The position numbers were made by a program, and so were the translations under genes. This document shows positions 1 to 11,205 of a stretch of DNA of 64,000 bases, one piece after another; the first letter of the stretch is position 1; the number at the start of each line of letters is the position of its first letter. The notes under the pieces were generated by a model. It saw only the letters and a program-made list of their open reading frames with translations, did not search any database and was not told the DNA's origin. The stretch is from contig NC_064834.1 in NCBI RefSeq assembly GCF_024166365.1, forward strand, positions 59,252,001 to 59,316,000. Direction: 5' to 3'. Source of the stretch: Elephas maximus indicus (Eukaryota; Chordata; Mammalia; Proboscidea; Elephantidae).

Positions 1-126
1 CACAAAATGCTCAATGATAGAGGTATTATCAGCTAAGTCTTGAAGTTTAGGTTCGGTATTCAGTATCAATTGAGTAAAAAGGCAAGAGGAAGATAAAGGG
101 TTTTGCTTGGATTGAATACCCTGATT

Positions 127-1300
127 CTTGTTATTATTAGGTGCCTTCGAGTCAGTTCCCACTCATAGCGACCCTATGTACAACAGAAAGAAACTCTTCC
201 TGGTCCTGCACCATCCTCCGATCCTTGTGTTTGACCCCATTTTTGTAGCCACTGTGTCAATCCATCGTATTAAGGGTTCTCCTATTTTTTTGCTGACCCT
301 TTACTTTACCAAGCATGACTTCCTTCTCCAGGGACTGATCCCTCCTGATAACATGTCCAAATTACATGAGAAGAAGTCTCACCATCCTCTCTTCCAAGGA
401 GAACTCTGCTGTATTTCTTTCAAGACAGGCTTATTTGCTCTTCTGCAGTCCATGGTATATTCAATATTCTTCACCAGCTCCATAATCCAAAGGCATCAAT
501 TTTTCTTTATTCATTGTCCAGCTTTTGCATTCAATGGGGCAATTGAAAATATCATGGCTTGGGTCAGGTGCACACCTTAGACCTCAAAATGACATCTTTG
601 CTTTTTAATACTTTAAAGAGGCTTTTGTAGATTTGCCTAATGCAATATGTTTTTTGATTTCCTGACTGCTGCTTCCACACATGCTGATTGCGGATCCAGG
701 TGAAATGAAATCCTTCACAACTTCAATCTTTTCTCCATTTATCTTGATGTTGCTTATTGGTCCAGTTGTGAGGATTTTTATTTTCTTTATGTTGAGGTAT
801 AGTCCACACTAAAGGCTGTAGTCTTAGATCTTCATCAGTAAGTGCTTCAAGTCCTCTTCACTTTCAGCAAGCAAGGTTGTGTCGTCTGGATAACACAGGT
901 TGTTAATGAGTCTTCCTCCAATCCTGATGTCCCGTTCTTCTTCATATAGTCCAGCTTCTTGTATTATTTGCTCAGCATACAGATTAAATAGGTATGGTGA
1001 AAGAATACAACCTTGATGTACACCTTTCCTGAGTTTAACCCAATCAGTATCCCCTTGTTCTGTCCGAACAACCGCCTGTTGATCTATGTACAGGTTCCTC
1101 ATGAGCACAATTAAGTGTTCTGGAATTCTCGTTCTTTGCAATGTTATTCATAACTTGTTGTGATCCACACAGTCAAATGCCTTTGTATAGTCAGTGAAAC
1201 ACAGAAAAACATCCTTTTGTTATTCTTTCCTTTCAACCAAGATCCATCTGACATCAGCAATGATATCCCTTGTTCCATGTCCTCTTCTGAATCCAGCATG
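127..1300 (-). mobile_element. RTE (BovB-like) LINE, 3' part, 5'-truncated
   Basis: On the minus strand this matches the 3' half of an afrotherian RTE LINE: the reverse-transcriptase C-terminal region and the 3' tail. The 3' end is at the left, with the GTTATTATTAGGTGCC-type tail in reverse sense. The best-preserved reading frame, complement of 824-1141, holds the RT blocks GIRIGG and LINNL and then CYPDDTTLLAES. The catalytic YADD motif has become YPDD, so this copy is dead. The element ends abruptly near 1300, consistent with 5' truncation. The plus-strand frame at 128-580 is only its antisense shadow. RTE elements encode an AP-like endonuclease plus RT; only RT remains here. Confidence 0.88.
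824..1141 (-). pseudogene. RTE reverse transcriptase fragment (broken)
   Basis: This 105-aa open stretch covers the RT palm of an RTE LINE: a VHQGCILSPYLFNLYAE block followed by the active-site region. The second catalytic-box residue is changed (YPDD instead of YADD) and the frame is closed on both sides. It is a remnant and not a gene. Confidence 0.8.
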
Positions 1301-1477
1301 TTTAATTAGGACAAGGTAAATTAGAAGCAATAGTCTCAGTTTTAATTAGAATGCTTTTGACAATTAGAGAATAGTTATTAACAGTAGTTCAACATATTTC
1401 TTGTAATCCATTTAAGGATAATTCCTTACACATGTAGGTTAAGATTCTTATGTATGTTACCCATTATAAAATACACA

Positions 1478-1662
1478 TTGTTGTTATGTGCACTCAAGTT
1501 TATTCCAACTCATATTGACCTTATAGGACAGAGTAGAACTGCCCTGTAGGGTATCCTAGACTGTAATCTTTATAAGAGCAGATTCCCAGGTATTCTGTTT
1601 CTCAGAGCCACTAGTGGGTTCGAACCACCAACCTTTCGGTTAGCAGCAGAGTATTTAACCTT
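1478..1662 (-). mobile_element. AfroSINE (tRNA-derived SINE)
   Basis: Read on the minus strand this has the tRNA-like head near 1610-1660 (a GGTTCGAACC-like B box, seen on plus as GGGTTCGAACCACC) and a 3' tail at 1478-1530 with the GAGT..TCAATATGA-type motif. The layout matches the other AfroSINEs in the window, with moderate decay. Confidence 0.8.
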
Positions 1663-1893
1663 TCAGATAATTCACAGCCTGAAATAAATGTCCATTGCTC
1701 TATTGGGAGTTTGAATGTCACAAAAACATCCTGGATGATAAGCAAATGAACATTCTTTCTTTGCAAAACCAATGCTATTGGCCAAGCTCCATAAACTACA
1801 TCCGTTAGGTATTTGCAGGTGTCAGAGTGGCACAATATGAGCTAGTAGCCTTGTGACCACAATATGCCCTAACACAATGATCATCCTGATGGT

Positions 1894-2060
1894 AAAAAAA
1901 AACATACCCATCCCTGTTGAGTCAATTCTGATTCATAGCGACCATATAAGACAGAGCAGAACTGCCCCATAGGATTTCCAAAAAGTGGTAGTAGATTTGA
2001 GCTGCTGACCTTTTGATTAGCAGCTTAGCTGTTAATCACTGTGTCACCAGAGTGCTGTCC
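1894..2060 (-). mobile_element. AfroSINE with target-site duplication
   Basis: This is a minus-strand AfroSINE with an internal deletion relative to its neighbours. Near-identical 13-base flanks, TCCTGATGGTAAA at 1884-1896 and TCCTAATGGTAAA at 2058-2070, are a target-site duplication, so the insertion boundaries are well supported. Confidence 0.8.
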
Positions 2061-2394
2061 TAATGGTAAAAAAAAAAAAAAATGGTAGTACAGTACAAAG
2101 CTGAGGAATGTTTGAAAGTGGACAACCACTATGGTGACAGTGGCCTCCGAATGTCTAAACTTACTACTGAATGAATAATAAAGCCACTGGCATTTTCATC
2201 ATATTTCAGGTGTCTGTCCATTTACTCATATTTTTTAATTTATTATTTGTTTTTCATTATTTGCTCTTCAAATTAATATTTTTTTGAAAGGGCAAAGACC
2301 AGGACAGGATGTTGGGCTGAAGAAAATCTAGCTGGGGTTGATTTGAAATGGACTGTTACTTTAGCAAGAGGTACATCAGGTTGTAATGGATAAT

Positions 2395-3223
2395 GAAGGC
2401 TGTAGTCTTTAACCTTCATCAGTAACTGCTTCAAGTCCTCATCGCTTTCAACAAACAAGGTTTGTGTCATCTGCATAACACCATTTGTTAAAGAGCCTCC
2501 CTCCAATCCTAATGCCCCATTCTTCTATGTACAGTCCAGGTTCTCGGATTATTTGCTCACTATATAGACCGAATAACTATGGTGAAAGTATACAACCCCG
2601 AAGTTGTCAAGGATTTCATTTTACTTGGATCCAAAATCAACACCCATGGAAGCATCAGTCAAGAAATCAAAAGACACATAAATCTAAAGACGCATTGCAT
2701 TGGGCAAATCTACTGTAAAAGACCTCTTTAAAGTATTAAAAAGCAAAGATGTCACTTAAGGACTGAGGTGCACCTGACCTAAGCTATGGTGTTTTTAATC
2801 GCCTCATATGCATGTGAAAGCTGGGCAGTGAATAAGGAAGACTGAAGAAGAATTGATGCCTTTGAATTATGGTGTTGGTGAAAAATACTGAAAAGGACAG
2901 ACTGCCAAAAGAAGGAACACATCTGTCTTGGAAGAAGTACAGCCAGAATGCTCCGTGGAAGTGAGGATAGTAAAACTTTGTTTCACATACTTTGGACATG
3001 TTACAGAAGGGACCGGTCCCTGGAGAAGGACGCCATGCTTGGTAAGGTAGAGGGGCATCGAAAAAGAGGAAGACCCTCAATGAGATGGATTGACACAGTG
3101 GCTGCAACAATGGATGCAAACATAGCAACAATTGTGAGGATGGCATAGGATCGGGCATTGCTTCATTCTGTTGTACACAGGGTCACTATGAGTTGGAACT
3201 GACCTGATGGCAGTTAACAACAA
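2395..3223 (+). mobile_element. RTE LINE with 5' inversion
   Basis: Bases 2600-3223 are the RTE 3' end in plus orientation, from the EVVKDFIL region to the 3' tail. Bases 2395-2599 are the adjacent upstream RT region in minus orientation. The two parts meet at 2599/2600 with about 90 bp of element missing between them. This is the classic structure left by twin priming during target-primed reverse transcription. All coding frames are broken. Confidence 0.82.
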
Positions 3224-4146
3224 GCATCAGGTTAGCACAGAAACTGATACACAGTAAGAGCTCTATAATGCCACCTCTGGTTACTCTCTCTCTCTTCTGG
3301 CCATGCAGTCCTGCTGTCTTACTCTCTTTGTACTCTGCTCTTTAAGGGTATTCTATTGGGTTTGATGGTTTGATTAAGATCTTTCTCTTTTGCTGGACTA
3401 TAAAAACTGCAGTGGCAGGGATCACGTTTATATTATAATATTCTCTCTCTAGTTCCTAGTATTATACTTGGCACATCATAAGAAACTTCCATAAATAATT
3501 TTCTTTCTATTTAATAAATATCAATTGACCACCTACAACTAAATTCAGGATATCCTGAGTAATGTGAGAGAAGAAACTGAAGATAAGGCTAATGGTTCCA
3601 GAACAACAAGAAAAATGAAATAACAGTGACAATAGTTTTAAAAGGTAAATGAATAGAAGATAAAAGTAGAAAACAGTTTTAGGAATCAACAGAGAAGAAG
3701 CTCCGACAATGTCTCATTTCAAGTCATTGATGTAGCCGGAACTTCCTCTGAGACACCAAAACATACAAGAGTTTCAAACACTGTGAAACCTGACTGAGAA
3801 AATATTTTATTCATTTAGTAAATATGTACTCAGCGGTACCTTTTTAAAGGTTAGCCCTATCCTATAAGGAGCAGCAGTAGCGGTGTTATCTGTGTAGAAA
3901 TGATGTAGCCAAAGGACAGAAAGTGCTTTAATGGCTATTGGGAAATCCCATAGCCTAGATTTATTTTTGTCTCCTACACGATTTATAAAAACAGCATTTT
4001 TCAAAATTAAGATAAAAATGTCCAGATAAAGAACTTTACTTCTTGCAATAGCATGATTGTGTGAAAGCATCAATACTGAGTCTTTGTATTTATGGTTCCA
4101 AGCTGTTGAGGTATCAACTATATCCCTTCTACCCAAGGCAGAGCAG
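3224..4146. other. Mostly unassigned sequence with an L2 scrap
   Basis: No gene or RNA is recognised. A short L2 3' end (3391-3500, plus) is listed separately. The rest is AT-rich and non-coding, with no frame longer than about 110 codons. Confidence 0.5.
3391..3500 (+). mobile_element. L2 LINE 3' end fragment
   Basis: The pattern GCTGGACTATAAAAACTG, then GGCAGGGATCA, then TTGGCACATCATAAGAAAC and a NAATAAATA-like ending follows the L2 3' consensus order (strand-end 'gctccatgagggcaggga ... tggcacatagtaggtgctcaataaat'). It is strongly diverged. Confidence 0.5.
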
Positions 4147-4575
4147 TGTTAACGTAAGGGGAAGGGGGAGAGCTTGCATTCGGGAAGAAGAAGAGGCAGG
4201 GGGGTGGTGACATTCTTCAATAAGATGGTCCCTACATAGTTAAACATTGAGCCAAGGAAATGGTCCCTATAGGGGTCCCTAACTTGGTAATTAAACATTA
4301 AGTCAAGGAAATAGGCTTTATAGGGGCCCCTGACTTGACTGTTAACAGGGAGAGATAAAAGACAAGAAGGGTATAAAACCCTAAGAAAATGACTATCGGG
4401 GCACTCATATTCTTTCTCTACCTGGGTAGCCCGCTTGATGCTCCCTCGTCAAGTGTACTTTCACTACTAACCCTCTGCTTGCTAATAAACTTCTGCTTAC
4501 TTGGCACTATTTGTCTCAGTGTTTGAATTCTTTCCTACACCGAAGACAAGAATCGAGGCATATTCTCCAGTAACA
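4147..4575 (+). mobile_element. Probable solo LTR of an endogenous retrovirus
   Basis: A block of about 430 bp begins TGTTAACG and ends CAGTAACA, giving TG...CA ends. It has a GGTATAAAACCC promoter box near 4370-4381 and a CTAATAAACTTCTG polyadenylation region near 4487-4500, spaced as in an LTR (U3-R-U5). A purine-rich repeat pattern TGGTCCCTATAGGGG / AGGGGCCCC occurs upstream. No internal retroviral genes adjoin it. I could not find matching target duplications, so the ends are approximate and the family is unassigned. Confidence 0.55.
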
Positions 4576-6774
4576 TTAATACTCCATGACTTTAAACACA
4601 TACCATGATTAAGTATATGGCTTAATATTTAGCTGAACAATATTTTAAAGAGCCAAAATAAAAATGTTTTATTTTAGACCACCTGGTATTAGGATTTTTA
4701 AAGTATATTACAAAATTGTTTCTATCATGTATATATTAGGACTAAGCCCAAATTCTCCTGGTGATAGGAGGAATGAGATATTAGAACGGTCCCCTGGTTT
4801 TTTATTTATTTATTTAATTTTAGGACAAAATATCAAAACATGGATAGAAATTTTTCAGCTATTTTACATATCTGTTCTGGTGTTAGAAAATATCAGTCTA
4901 TTACTTCGTGGCCTCAAAAAAAAAAGCAAGTAAACAGATTAACAATCAGCATTCAACAGATATTTTTATCACTTATGTGTAAAGCTGTTTTGTGTACAAA
5001 CATACCTGTGTAATCAGGATGTCAGTTAGGGATCTCCAGGTACCATGGTGAGCTAGATAATGCTGGTTTAAACTCCTAATTCCAAGACATATGGATGGTA
5101 AAACGCCTTTTATTTTAAATCAGTGAGCATTTACAGGAGAAAAGACGAATACAGGAACAACCACAATAGAAGGAATAATTATTAAAATAACAGAAGAATG
5201 GTAAAGTCTATCACGGAAGTTCATAGCATAGAGAAGGAACACTTCCACCTGTTAGATCTGGACATAGGTTTTCAAAATGTGAAGAAAGAAAGAAAAGAAC
5301 GTTAGAGGTAGAGGAAGGGGTACAAGCAAAGACATTGTGACAAGAAATATGGGGCAGTTTTATTTCCAAGTCTAATTGAACATAATGGTACTGAACTAGT
5401 CCTCCTGTCATAAACAACCGAAAGCAAAACATCTGAGGTAATGAGATTCCCAATTTATTTATTTTCTCTTTCTTCCACAATAACAGAGATTTAGTTAATA
5501 GCCTCTTCTTTTCCTTAAAGGGGCCAACATGAAAATGTGCAGATGTTCCAAATTGTCATGGCTTTGTTTTAGCTAACAACAATACAGCTGTCTTCTTGCC
5601 CTAGCAATCAACTATCATGAGCAATTCTGATGTGGAAGGATGGATGATGGGGAAGCCATCAACACTAATGATAACCATGGCCAAGTAAAGTTGCTCAAAT
5701 TGGCCTCCGAGGTCATCTAATACCATCGTCTTTTTCCATATGAGGAAGATTCCTATTAACTCTTGCTCTTCCTCTTAAGAAGAGTAAATAAATGCTTCCC
5801 ATGTACAATGACTCAGGATATCTCTTTTTTTTGCAATATTTGATGATTCTACTTAAAAAGACACTAGATATACATCATCACTAGAAGAAAAATTTGGTAT
5901 ACTGATCAGCTGACACGGGCATTCCAAATTCTATTTCTTTGAATCGTATGTATTTTCCTCCACATTGTGACATACAGGAAGAACAGAGATGTCCACAAAT
6001 AGAAAATGTTGTGCCAGCCAGCAAGGAGCATCTCATCCCTGAGAACATGAGGGATAGGTAAACAGCCATCTGTCAGGGACTGGATGGAAGAAATTTCAGC
6101 ATGGAGCCAAAGTTTGTACTAGAACACACCTAAGGATCTTCCTCAAAGATTATTGGCCAGGAGTTCTTCCTAAATGCCTTCTCAGACCATTTATTATTGT
6201 TATTTTTTATCACTGATACAGTTCAGAAAACTCAGAGTTATTTATACCTCTCATACAACAATCATGAAAACACACAAATATAAATTTAGAATGTGTTAAA
6301 ATATGGAAGGGTTACAAAGCAAATGAGAGTTGGCATTCTTATGTTAGTTTTCATGCAAGATTCACTCCTAATTCTAAACTTATGGGTAAAACTTTTCCAC
6401 TTTAAAAATTTGTTCCAAAATTCAAATTATTCCTCAATAAACTAAAAAGCATTCACAGTTTCCCATTAATAACTCCTTTAAAATAGGAGTTGTGTTCTCT
6501 GTGTTGAAAGGCTGTACAGAGTAATACAGAGAACATCTGATTAAAAGACAATTGACTATGAATCTCAGAAATAGATCTATCACTTACAGAGCTAACGTGT
6601 GACCTTCAGCTTAGTAGACTTCTGTTTATTCCTTTGCAAAATGAGGATAACAACATTGGGAGCATAGGTCTCACCACTCCTCTCAAACTTTTGGTAGGAA
6701 TCAAGACAAGTGGTGTCTTATAAAGTATGTCAAAAATATTAAGGCTTTCTAATACAGACATGAACCAGGCCCAT
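4576..6774. other. Unassigned non-coding sequence
   Basis: I see no gene, RNA or clear repeat. The longest open frames (about 60-90 codons) have no family resemblance and no splice context. Low-complexity T-rich runs occur near 4798-4820 and an A9 run near 4917. Confidence 0.5.
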
Positions 6775-6985
6775 AAAATTTTCAAGTTAAAAAGAACTTT
6801 CAGATCCTTTCTGATCACTTGTTCCAATGCTGTCATTTCGCAGATGAGAAGTTTAAATAACTTTCTCACAGAGAATTTAAATAAGTTTCCCTAGGTCTTA
6901 TGGCTATTCAGGGGCAGAATCAGCAGTAAAATTCAGACTGATCCTTGGGTCTAAGCACTAGGTACCATAACACAGACTGCCCACA
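6775..6985 (-). mobile_element. MIR-like SINE, diverged
   Basis: The segment TTTCGCAGATGAGAAG, then AGAATTTAAATAAGTTTCCCTAGGTC, then GGGGCAGAATC and a degraded ATTCAGACTGATCC follows the reverse of the MIR core (attttacagatgaggaaactgag ... ggtcacacagctagt). Divergence is high. Confidence 0.5.
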
Positions 6986-7957
6986 GTTTTGGGCACAATC
7001 AAATCTTATTTTTCATCCTGTATGGGGAAACAGATGATAATGAAAAATATACCTACCTCTCATTCATTAAAATGGCTGAACTCAGATTTATGTCCAAAGT
7101 CTGATTGTGAACCTTTCTGAAATCTATTCTCCAGAGGAATGAGATAAGTCAAGATTTCCCAGCCCCCTGGTTAATATTATTGGGAACTTACTTATTTGTA
7201 GTCCTCTCTAGATCATATGTAATGTGTCAAAGTTTGTATTTAGCGTCTAATGGACTTAAGCTTATGAAATAAGAGATCCCTAGAAATGTCATAAAAACAA
7301 AGCAAAAGCAGTACCTTTTCTACATCTTGCTATTCCTTTAATTCAAGGAATCTTCATACTTGGAGGCCACTGGAGAAAAAATGTTGCAATGACAATATGC
7401 ACAAACAATAATAAAAAACAGCAACAGGGAATATCTTCAAAGTGCTTAATTTTTTTGGTACTGTTCTTAATTTCTTTATTGATTTAATGCCAAGTGAAGG
7501 TTATACTTACCACTCTCTCCAGTTTACAAATATATTTTATCTTTTTGAAGAAAGATTCTGAGTGTGAAGTGTAAATGTCACCATTGTTTAAATGTCACCT
7601 AGCTTATTTATGCATTGGGGGTTGGGCAGCTAAATGCACGGTCACAAGCCCTGCAGTTCTCATGGGGAAGGCCAAAATCAGGAGATGACTTGCCTTTTTT
7701 GTAAAATATGACCTTTTAGAAAGCCAGTCAGTTTTACGCCTGTCCTATGATCCAATCTCATTTCCGTGCTGGACTGTTATTTTTGCCAACAGAAGGTTTA
7801 CATTATCTGTAACAAATGTAGAGATTTGGCATTTAAGGTCGAACATGATTTGGCATAAGTCAAACTTCCCAGCCCTTCCATTATTACCCTTTCCAAGCTG
7901 AACACATTGGAAAACCAGACAAGTTGTTCTTTTCCCCACAATTAATTTCAATTTTTA
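6986..7957. other. Unassigned non-coding sequence
   Basis: Nothing recognisable: no gene, no RNA gene, and no repeat I can name. Confidence 0.5.
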
Positions 7958-8065
7958 AAATTGAGTAAATATTAAGGACCTACTATATGTCATGCCCTAT
8001 TCTAGGACTGGGGACAGAAGAGTGAATAAAACAGATAATATCCCTGCTGTCACTGTAGCTTATAT
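7958..8065 (-). mobile_element. L2 LINE 3' end, part 1
   Basis: TATTAAGGACCTACTATATG, then CTATTCTAGGACTGGGGACA, then a TCCCTGCTGTCACTGTAGCTTATATTCTAG-like stretch is the reverse of the L2 3' end. The same L2 appears to resume at about 8720, beyond two SINEs and a DNA transposon. Confidence 0.7.
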
Positions 8066-8071
8066 TCTAGT

Positions 8072-8239
8072 CAAACAACAACAACAAAAAAAACCATTCC
8101 CGTCAAGTCGATTCTGACTCATAGTGACCCGATAGGACAAAGTAGAGCTGCCACATATGTTTCCAAGGAGTGGCTGGTGTATTGGAACTGCCGATCTTTT
8201 GGTTAGCAGCCAAGCTCTTAACCACTGTGCTACTAGTCA
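8072..8239 (-). mobile_element. AfroSINE inserted in L2
   Basis: The 3' tail motif GATTCTGACTCATAGTGACC lies at left and the tRNA-derived head (reverse of GGTTAAGAGCTTGGCTGCTA) lies at right near 8200-8235. It is a complete but aged minus-strand copy. Confidence 0.85.
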
Positions 8240-8260
8240 GGAAGTGTCAACTATTGCAAC

Positions 8261-8374
8261 CAGTAACCAGTTGCCATCAAGTTCACTCCAATTCATGGGA
8301 TGCCATATGTGTCCATAATAGAGCTGTGCTCTGTGGGGTTTTCAATGGCTGATTTTTAGTAAATAGATCGCCAA
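8261..8374 (-). mobile_element. AfroSINE, 3' half (second subfamily)
   Basis: The order AACCAGTTGCCATCAAGTTC, then ACTCCAATTCATGGGATG, then GAGCTGTGCTCTGTGGGGTT and CAATGGCTGATTTTT matches the 3' half of a different AfroSINE subfamily from the 8072-8239 copy. The tRNA head is missing. Confidence 0.7.
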
Positions 8375-8393
8375 GTCAAACAGTATGTTGATA

Positions 8394-8664
8394 GTCCCCA
8401 ATTTACGACATACTCAAGTTACAAAGAACCGTACTTACAACTGTCCTTTTTTAAAATGATTGGTGTATTTTTTAATGCACGTATTAAAATATATCTGTAA
8501 TATATATGTAATGTTTCCAACCCCCAAAGCAAAGATTGGATTTATAAAAATACAGATAATAAAAGACAATAATAATGAAAACTAAAAAAAAAAGGCATTT
8601 GACTTACATCAGAACCAACTTATGATGGAGTCGTCAGAACAGAACTCTGTCACGAGTCACGGAC
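8394..8664. mobile_element. TA-flanked inverted-repeat MITE (Tc1/mariner-like)
   Basis: This 271-bp element starts GTCCCCAATTTACGACATAC and its end reads, in reverse complement, GTCCGTGACTCGTGACAGAG. These form imperfect terminal inverted repeats whose mismatches are largely CpG-type decay. It is flanked on both sides by TA (8392-8393 and 8665-8666), the target preference of the Tc1/mariner-pogo superfamily. The interior is AT-rich with no coding capacity, so it is non-autonomous. I cannot assign it to a named family. Confidence 0.65.
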
Positions 8665-8719
8665 TACGTGTACACATGTGATGAAAGAGAGGACTTGGAT
8701 GGGGGAAATGAGAAGAGGT

Positions 8720-9050
8720 GGTCAAAAAAGGCTTCTGTGTGGAAGTATCATTTAGCTAAGACAAGAACAATGGGGATGAGTCAGCCCTGTGACAGGGAAG
8801 AGTGTTTCAGGCAGTGGGAACAGCAAGTACAAAGTACCTGGGGAGAAAATAAGCTTCATATCCTAGAGGAGGAGGAAGGAGGGCAGTGTAGATAGCACAG
8901 AGTGATAAAATGGTAAGAGGGATATGAGAAAAGATTAGGCAAATATTCAGGCAAATAAATCACATAGGTCTTTGTAAGCTAATGCAAGGACATAAATCCT
9001 ACCTGCAAAGAACTTAAAATTTGGTGATAGTTTTATTTTAAGTGCAACAA
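8720..9050 (-). mobile_element. L2 LINE, part 2
   Basis: GGCTTCTGTGTGGAAGTATC, then GGGAAGAGTGTTTCAGGCAG, then TGGGAACAGCAAGTACAAAG and GTCTTTGTAAGCTAATGCAAG reproduce the reverse of the L2 region that lies upstream of its 3' end. It continues the L2 begun at 7958. Confidence 0.65.
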
Positions 9051-9120
9051 AAAAAGGCATTAGAAGGATTTCAGCTAGGGATTGGATCATTATAATTTAT
9101 CAAATTTTTAGAACTTTATT

Positions 9121-9475
9121 TCATTTTTGATGTTCAATTAAACATATTTTAATGGCCTACTTTGAGCCAAATTATGTTCTAGACCTGGCCCTGTAAACAA
9201 AACTTTGGAACAAAGTCCCTGCTTTGAAGCGCTCACAACCTAGTTAGGATATTATAATGTAAATATCATGATGGAGATAAGACCATGGATTTATAAAAAG
9301 ATAGACCAGGTGTGGCGGGAATAGTTTCCTGGAGGAGGTAGCCCTCAGCTGACTCTTGAAGATGTAAAAATGATGAAGAGCATAGTGCAAAGATAATAGC
9401 TTAATTAAAGGTATAGGATTATAAAATAGCATGAAGAGAATAGTGAATCTCGCAAAATTCAGTACCGCTGAGTAA
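9121..9475 (-). mobile_element. L2 LINE 3' end, second copy
   Basis: TGGCCTACTTTGAGCCAAAT, then a GTTCTAGACCTGGCCCTGTAAACAAAAC-like stretch, CAAAGTCCCTGCTTTGAAGC and TTCCTGGAGGAGGTAGC parallel the reverse L2 3' end. It repeats the same consensus positions as 7958-9050, so it is a separate copy. Confidence 0.62.
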
Positions 9476-9555
9476 AAAGTGCAATGCTTTTTTAAACACT
9501 TCTGCTTTGAATGCCCTTTGGCCCGTCTTTCCAGCACTGAGTTCTATGTGTGCAC

Positions 9556-9803
9556 ACGTCTCCATCCATTCTTACAGGCTCAATTAAAATATCACCTCCT
9601 TCCTCCATGAAGTATTTTCAGATGCCCACAGAAAGAAATTATAATACCCCTCCTCTCTTAATCTCATAATGAATCACCACCAAATTTTAAGTTCTTTGCA
9701 GGTAGGATCCACATCTAGCTTCTCTCTATTACTACTAAGATGCCCAGTGGAGGTTTGCATGTAGTAAATGGTCAAAAACATTTACTGAATAAATGAATTA
9801 AAC
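9556..9803 (+). mobile_element. L2 LINE 3' end, plus orientation
   Basis: GGCTCAATTAAAATATCACC, CTCCATGAAGTATTTTCAGA, then TTCTTTGCAGGTAGGATCCA and an ending with ATGTAGTAAATGGTCAAAAA and TGAATAAATGAAT match the L2 3' end in forward sense. Confidence 0.72.
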
Positions 9804-9939
9804 CAGTCTGCTAGCAGAATCACTCCTAGGTTCATTACCACTTCTAGCTTCTCTCTCAAAATCATTTTCACCATAGTAAATTGCAGAGGGATTAAGGAGT
9901 TAGAGGGCTATACTCCTGCTGGCTTGGAAGAAAGCAAAT

Positions 9940-10273
9940 AGCCTTGCTGTGAACTGCCTATGGAGGCCATGAGCAAGGAAGGAATTGTGGTCAATCTCAA
10001 GGAGATGAGAGTGATTCCTGGGTGACAGCTAGCAAGAGAACAGGGATCTCAGTCAGCTGCAAGACAAAGAATTTTGCCAACAACCAGTGAGACATGACTC
10101 TGGGCCTCAGAAGGAAACTGAAGGCCTGCCTAACATCTTTGTTTCAAGCTGGTAAGACGCTGGGGAGAGTTCTCATCTAACCTGACCCAAGAAAATTGTG
10201 AGGTAATAAATGGGTGTTGTTTTAAGCTGCTTAGTTTGTGGGAATTTGTTACACAGCAATAGAAGCTAACACA
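9940..10273 (+). mobile_element. MLT1-like MaLR LTR
   Basis: The right end, GTAATAAATGGGTGTTGTTT, AAGCTGCTTAGTTTGTGG and GTTACACAGCAATAGAAGCTAACACAC (in pieces), is the hallmark 3' end of MLT1-type LTRs. The left boundary is uncertain. Confidence 0.6.
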
Positions 10274-10282
10274 CCATTAAAT

Positions 10283-10385
10283 AGTCAGTATATTCATTAA
10301 TTCACTAAACATTTACTGGGAAACTACTGTATGCTAAACAGCTTAACAGGCAATGGGGGAATCAGAGTAAAACATGGCCACCATT
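10283..10385 (-). mobile_element. L2 LINE 3' end fragment
   Basis: ATTCATTAATTCACTAAACA, ACTACTGTATGCTAAACAGC and AACAGGCAATGGGGGAATC follow the reverse L2 end (attgagcacctactatgtgc ... ctggggataca). Confidence 0.5.
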
Positions 10386-11083
10386 CCCCCATGAATATGA
10401 GAAGAGATTTCATTAGGATCTAGTTTACCTGTTGTTGTTTTAAAATAATTTTACGAACTGCTCAGTCTATCATCATCTGTTCATCAGGGATGAATAAATA
10501 ATACAAAAGAGGCTAACTAGAATTTATGCTCAGACTTCAAGGAAGTCATCATTATCCCAGAATTAAAAATAATTCCTTAATATTGCAATTTTTTTTTGCC
10601 ATAGGCTCAGATTTGTGGCTGTGGGAATCATCTGTGGAAACCTGGATTCAGCCCCACCAAGCTTAGACAGGATAGTGAATGACAGATGGCTACAGGCTAA
10701 CCAAGGGTTGAAACAATTCTATAATTTCTCCCAGTATAACTCATGCAGAAAACAGCCCTACCCCTTACCCCTACACCTCCACATATGTACAGTCTATTTC
10801 CGTTGTTTCACACCTTTTTCTTTCCAGATGGCAAAGCTACAAGTTTTTTGTTTGTATTAGAAGTTTTAAAATCCAGTTTAATTTGTATAACCTGAAATAC
10901 AATTCATCCATTACTAACTTTTCCATCTTTTCCATTTGGGTTTCACAAGTAGAGACCTGGAGAAGAAAGACTGGGAACAATTTATCTTTCTGCACAGAGA
11001 TCGATGACCCAAGCTTAGAGGATGATAGACACACACAGAGACAGAAAAAGAGAGACTCAAGGAATAGGCCCTTTGCATTATTG
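10386..11083. other. Unassigned non-coding sequence
   Basis: No recognised repeat or gene. A TTTTTTTTGCCATAG|GC acceptor-like site lies at 10590-10606 before an 81-codon frame, but the frame resembles no protein I know and has no convincing donor. Confidence 0.4.
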
Positions 11084-11200
11084 AATAGCTAACATATATA
11101 TGAGAGGTTCTGTGCTAAATATTTTAAGAGACTGAGAAATAAATGTGACAAGCCTTCTATCTGCTAAGAACTCACCATCTAATAGAAAGGTATATGAGCC
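11084..11200 (-). mobile_element. L2 LINE 3' end fragment
   Basis: GAGAGGTTCTGTGCTAAATA, TGAGAAATAAATGTGACAAG and AAGAACTCACCATCTAATAG match the reverse L2 3' end. The adjoining RTE begins immediately to the right. Confidence 0.55.
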
Positions 11201-11205
11201 AAATT

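Noticed and set aside
128-580. 150-codon plus-strand frame
   Set aside because: Antisense to the RTE 3' end; its peptide corresponds to no protein family.
8170-8352. 60-codon frame spanning two SINEs
   Set aside because: It crosses the junction of two AfroSINE insertions and has no independent support.
10615-10860. 81-codon frame after an acceptor-like TTTTGCCATAG
   Set aside because: No good donor, no known family and no neighbouring exon; considerably weaker than the 17240 candidate.
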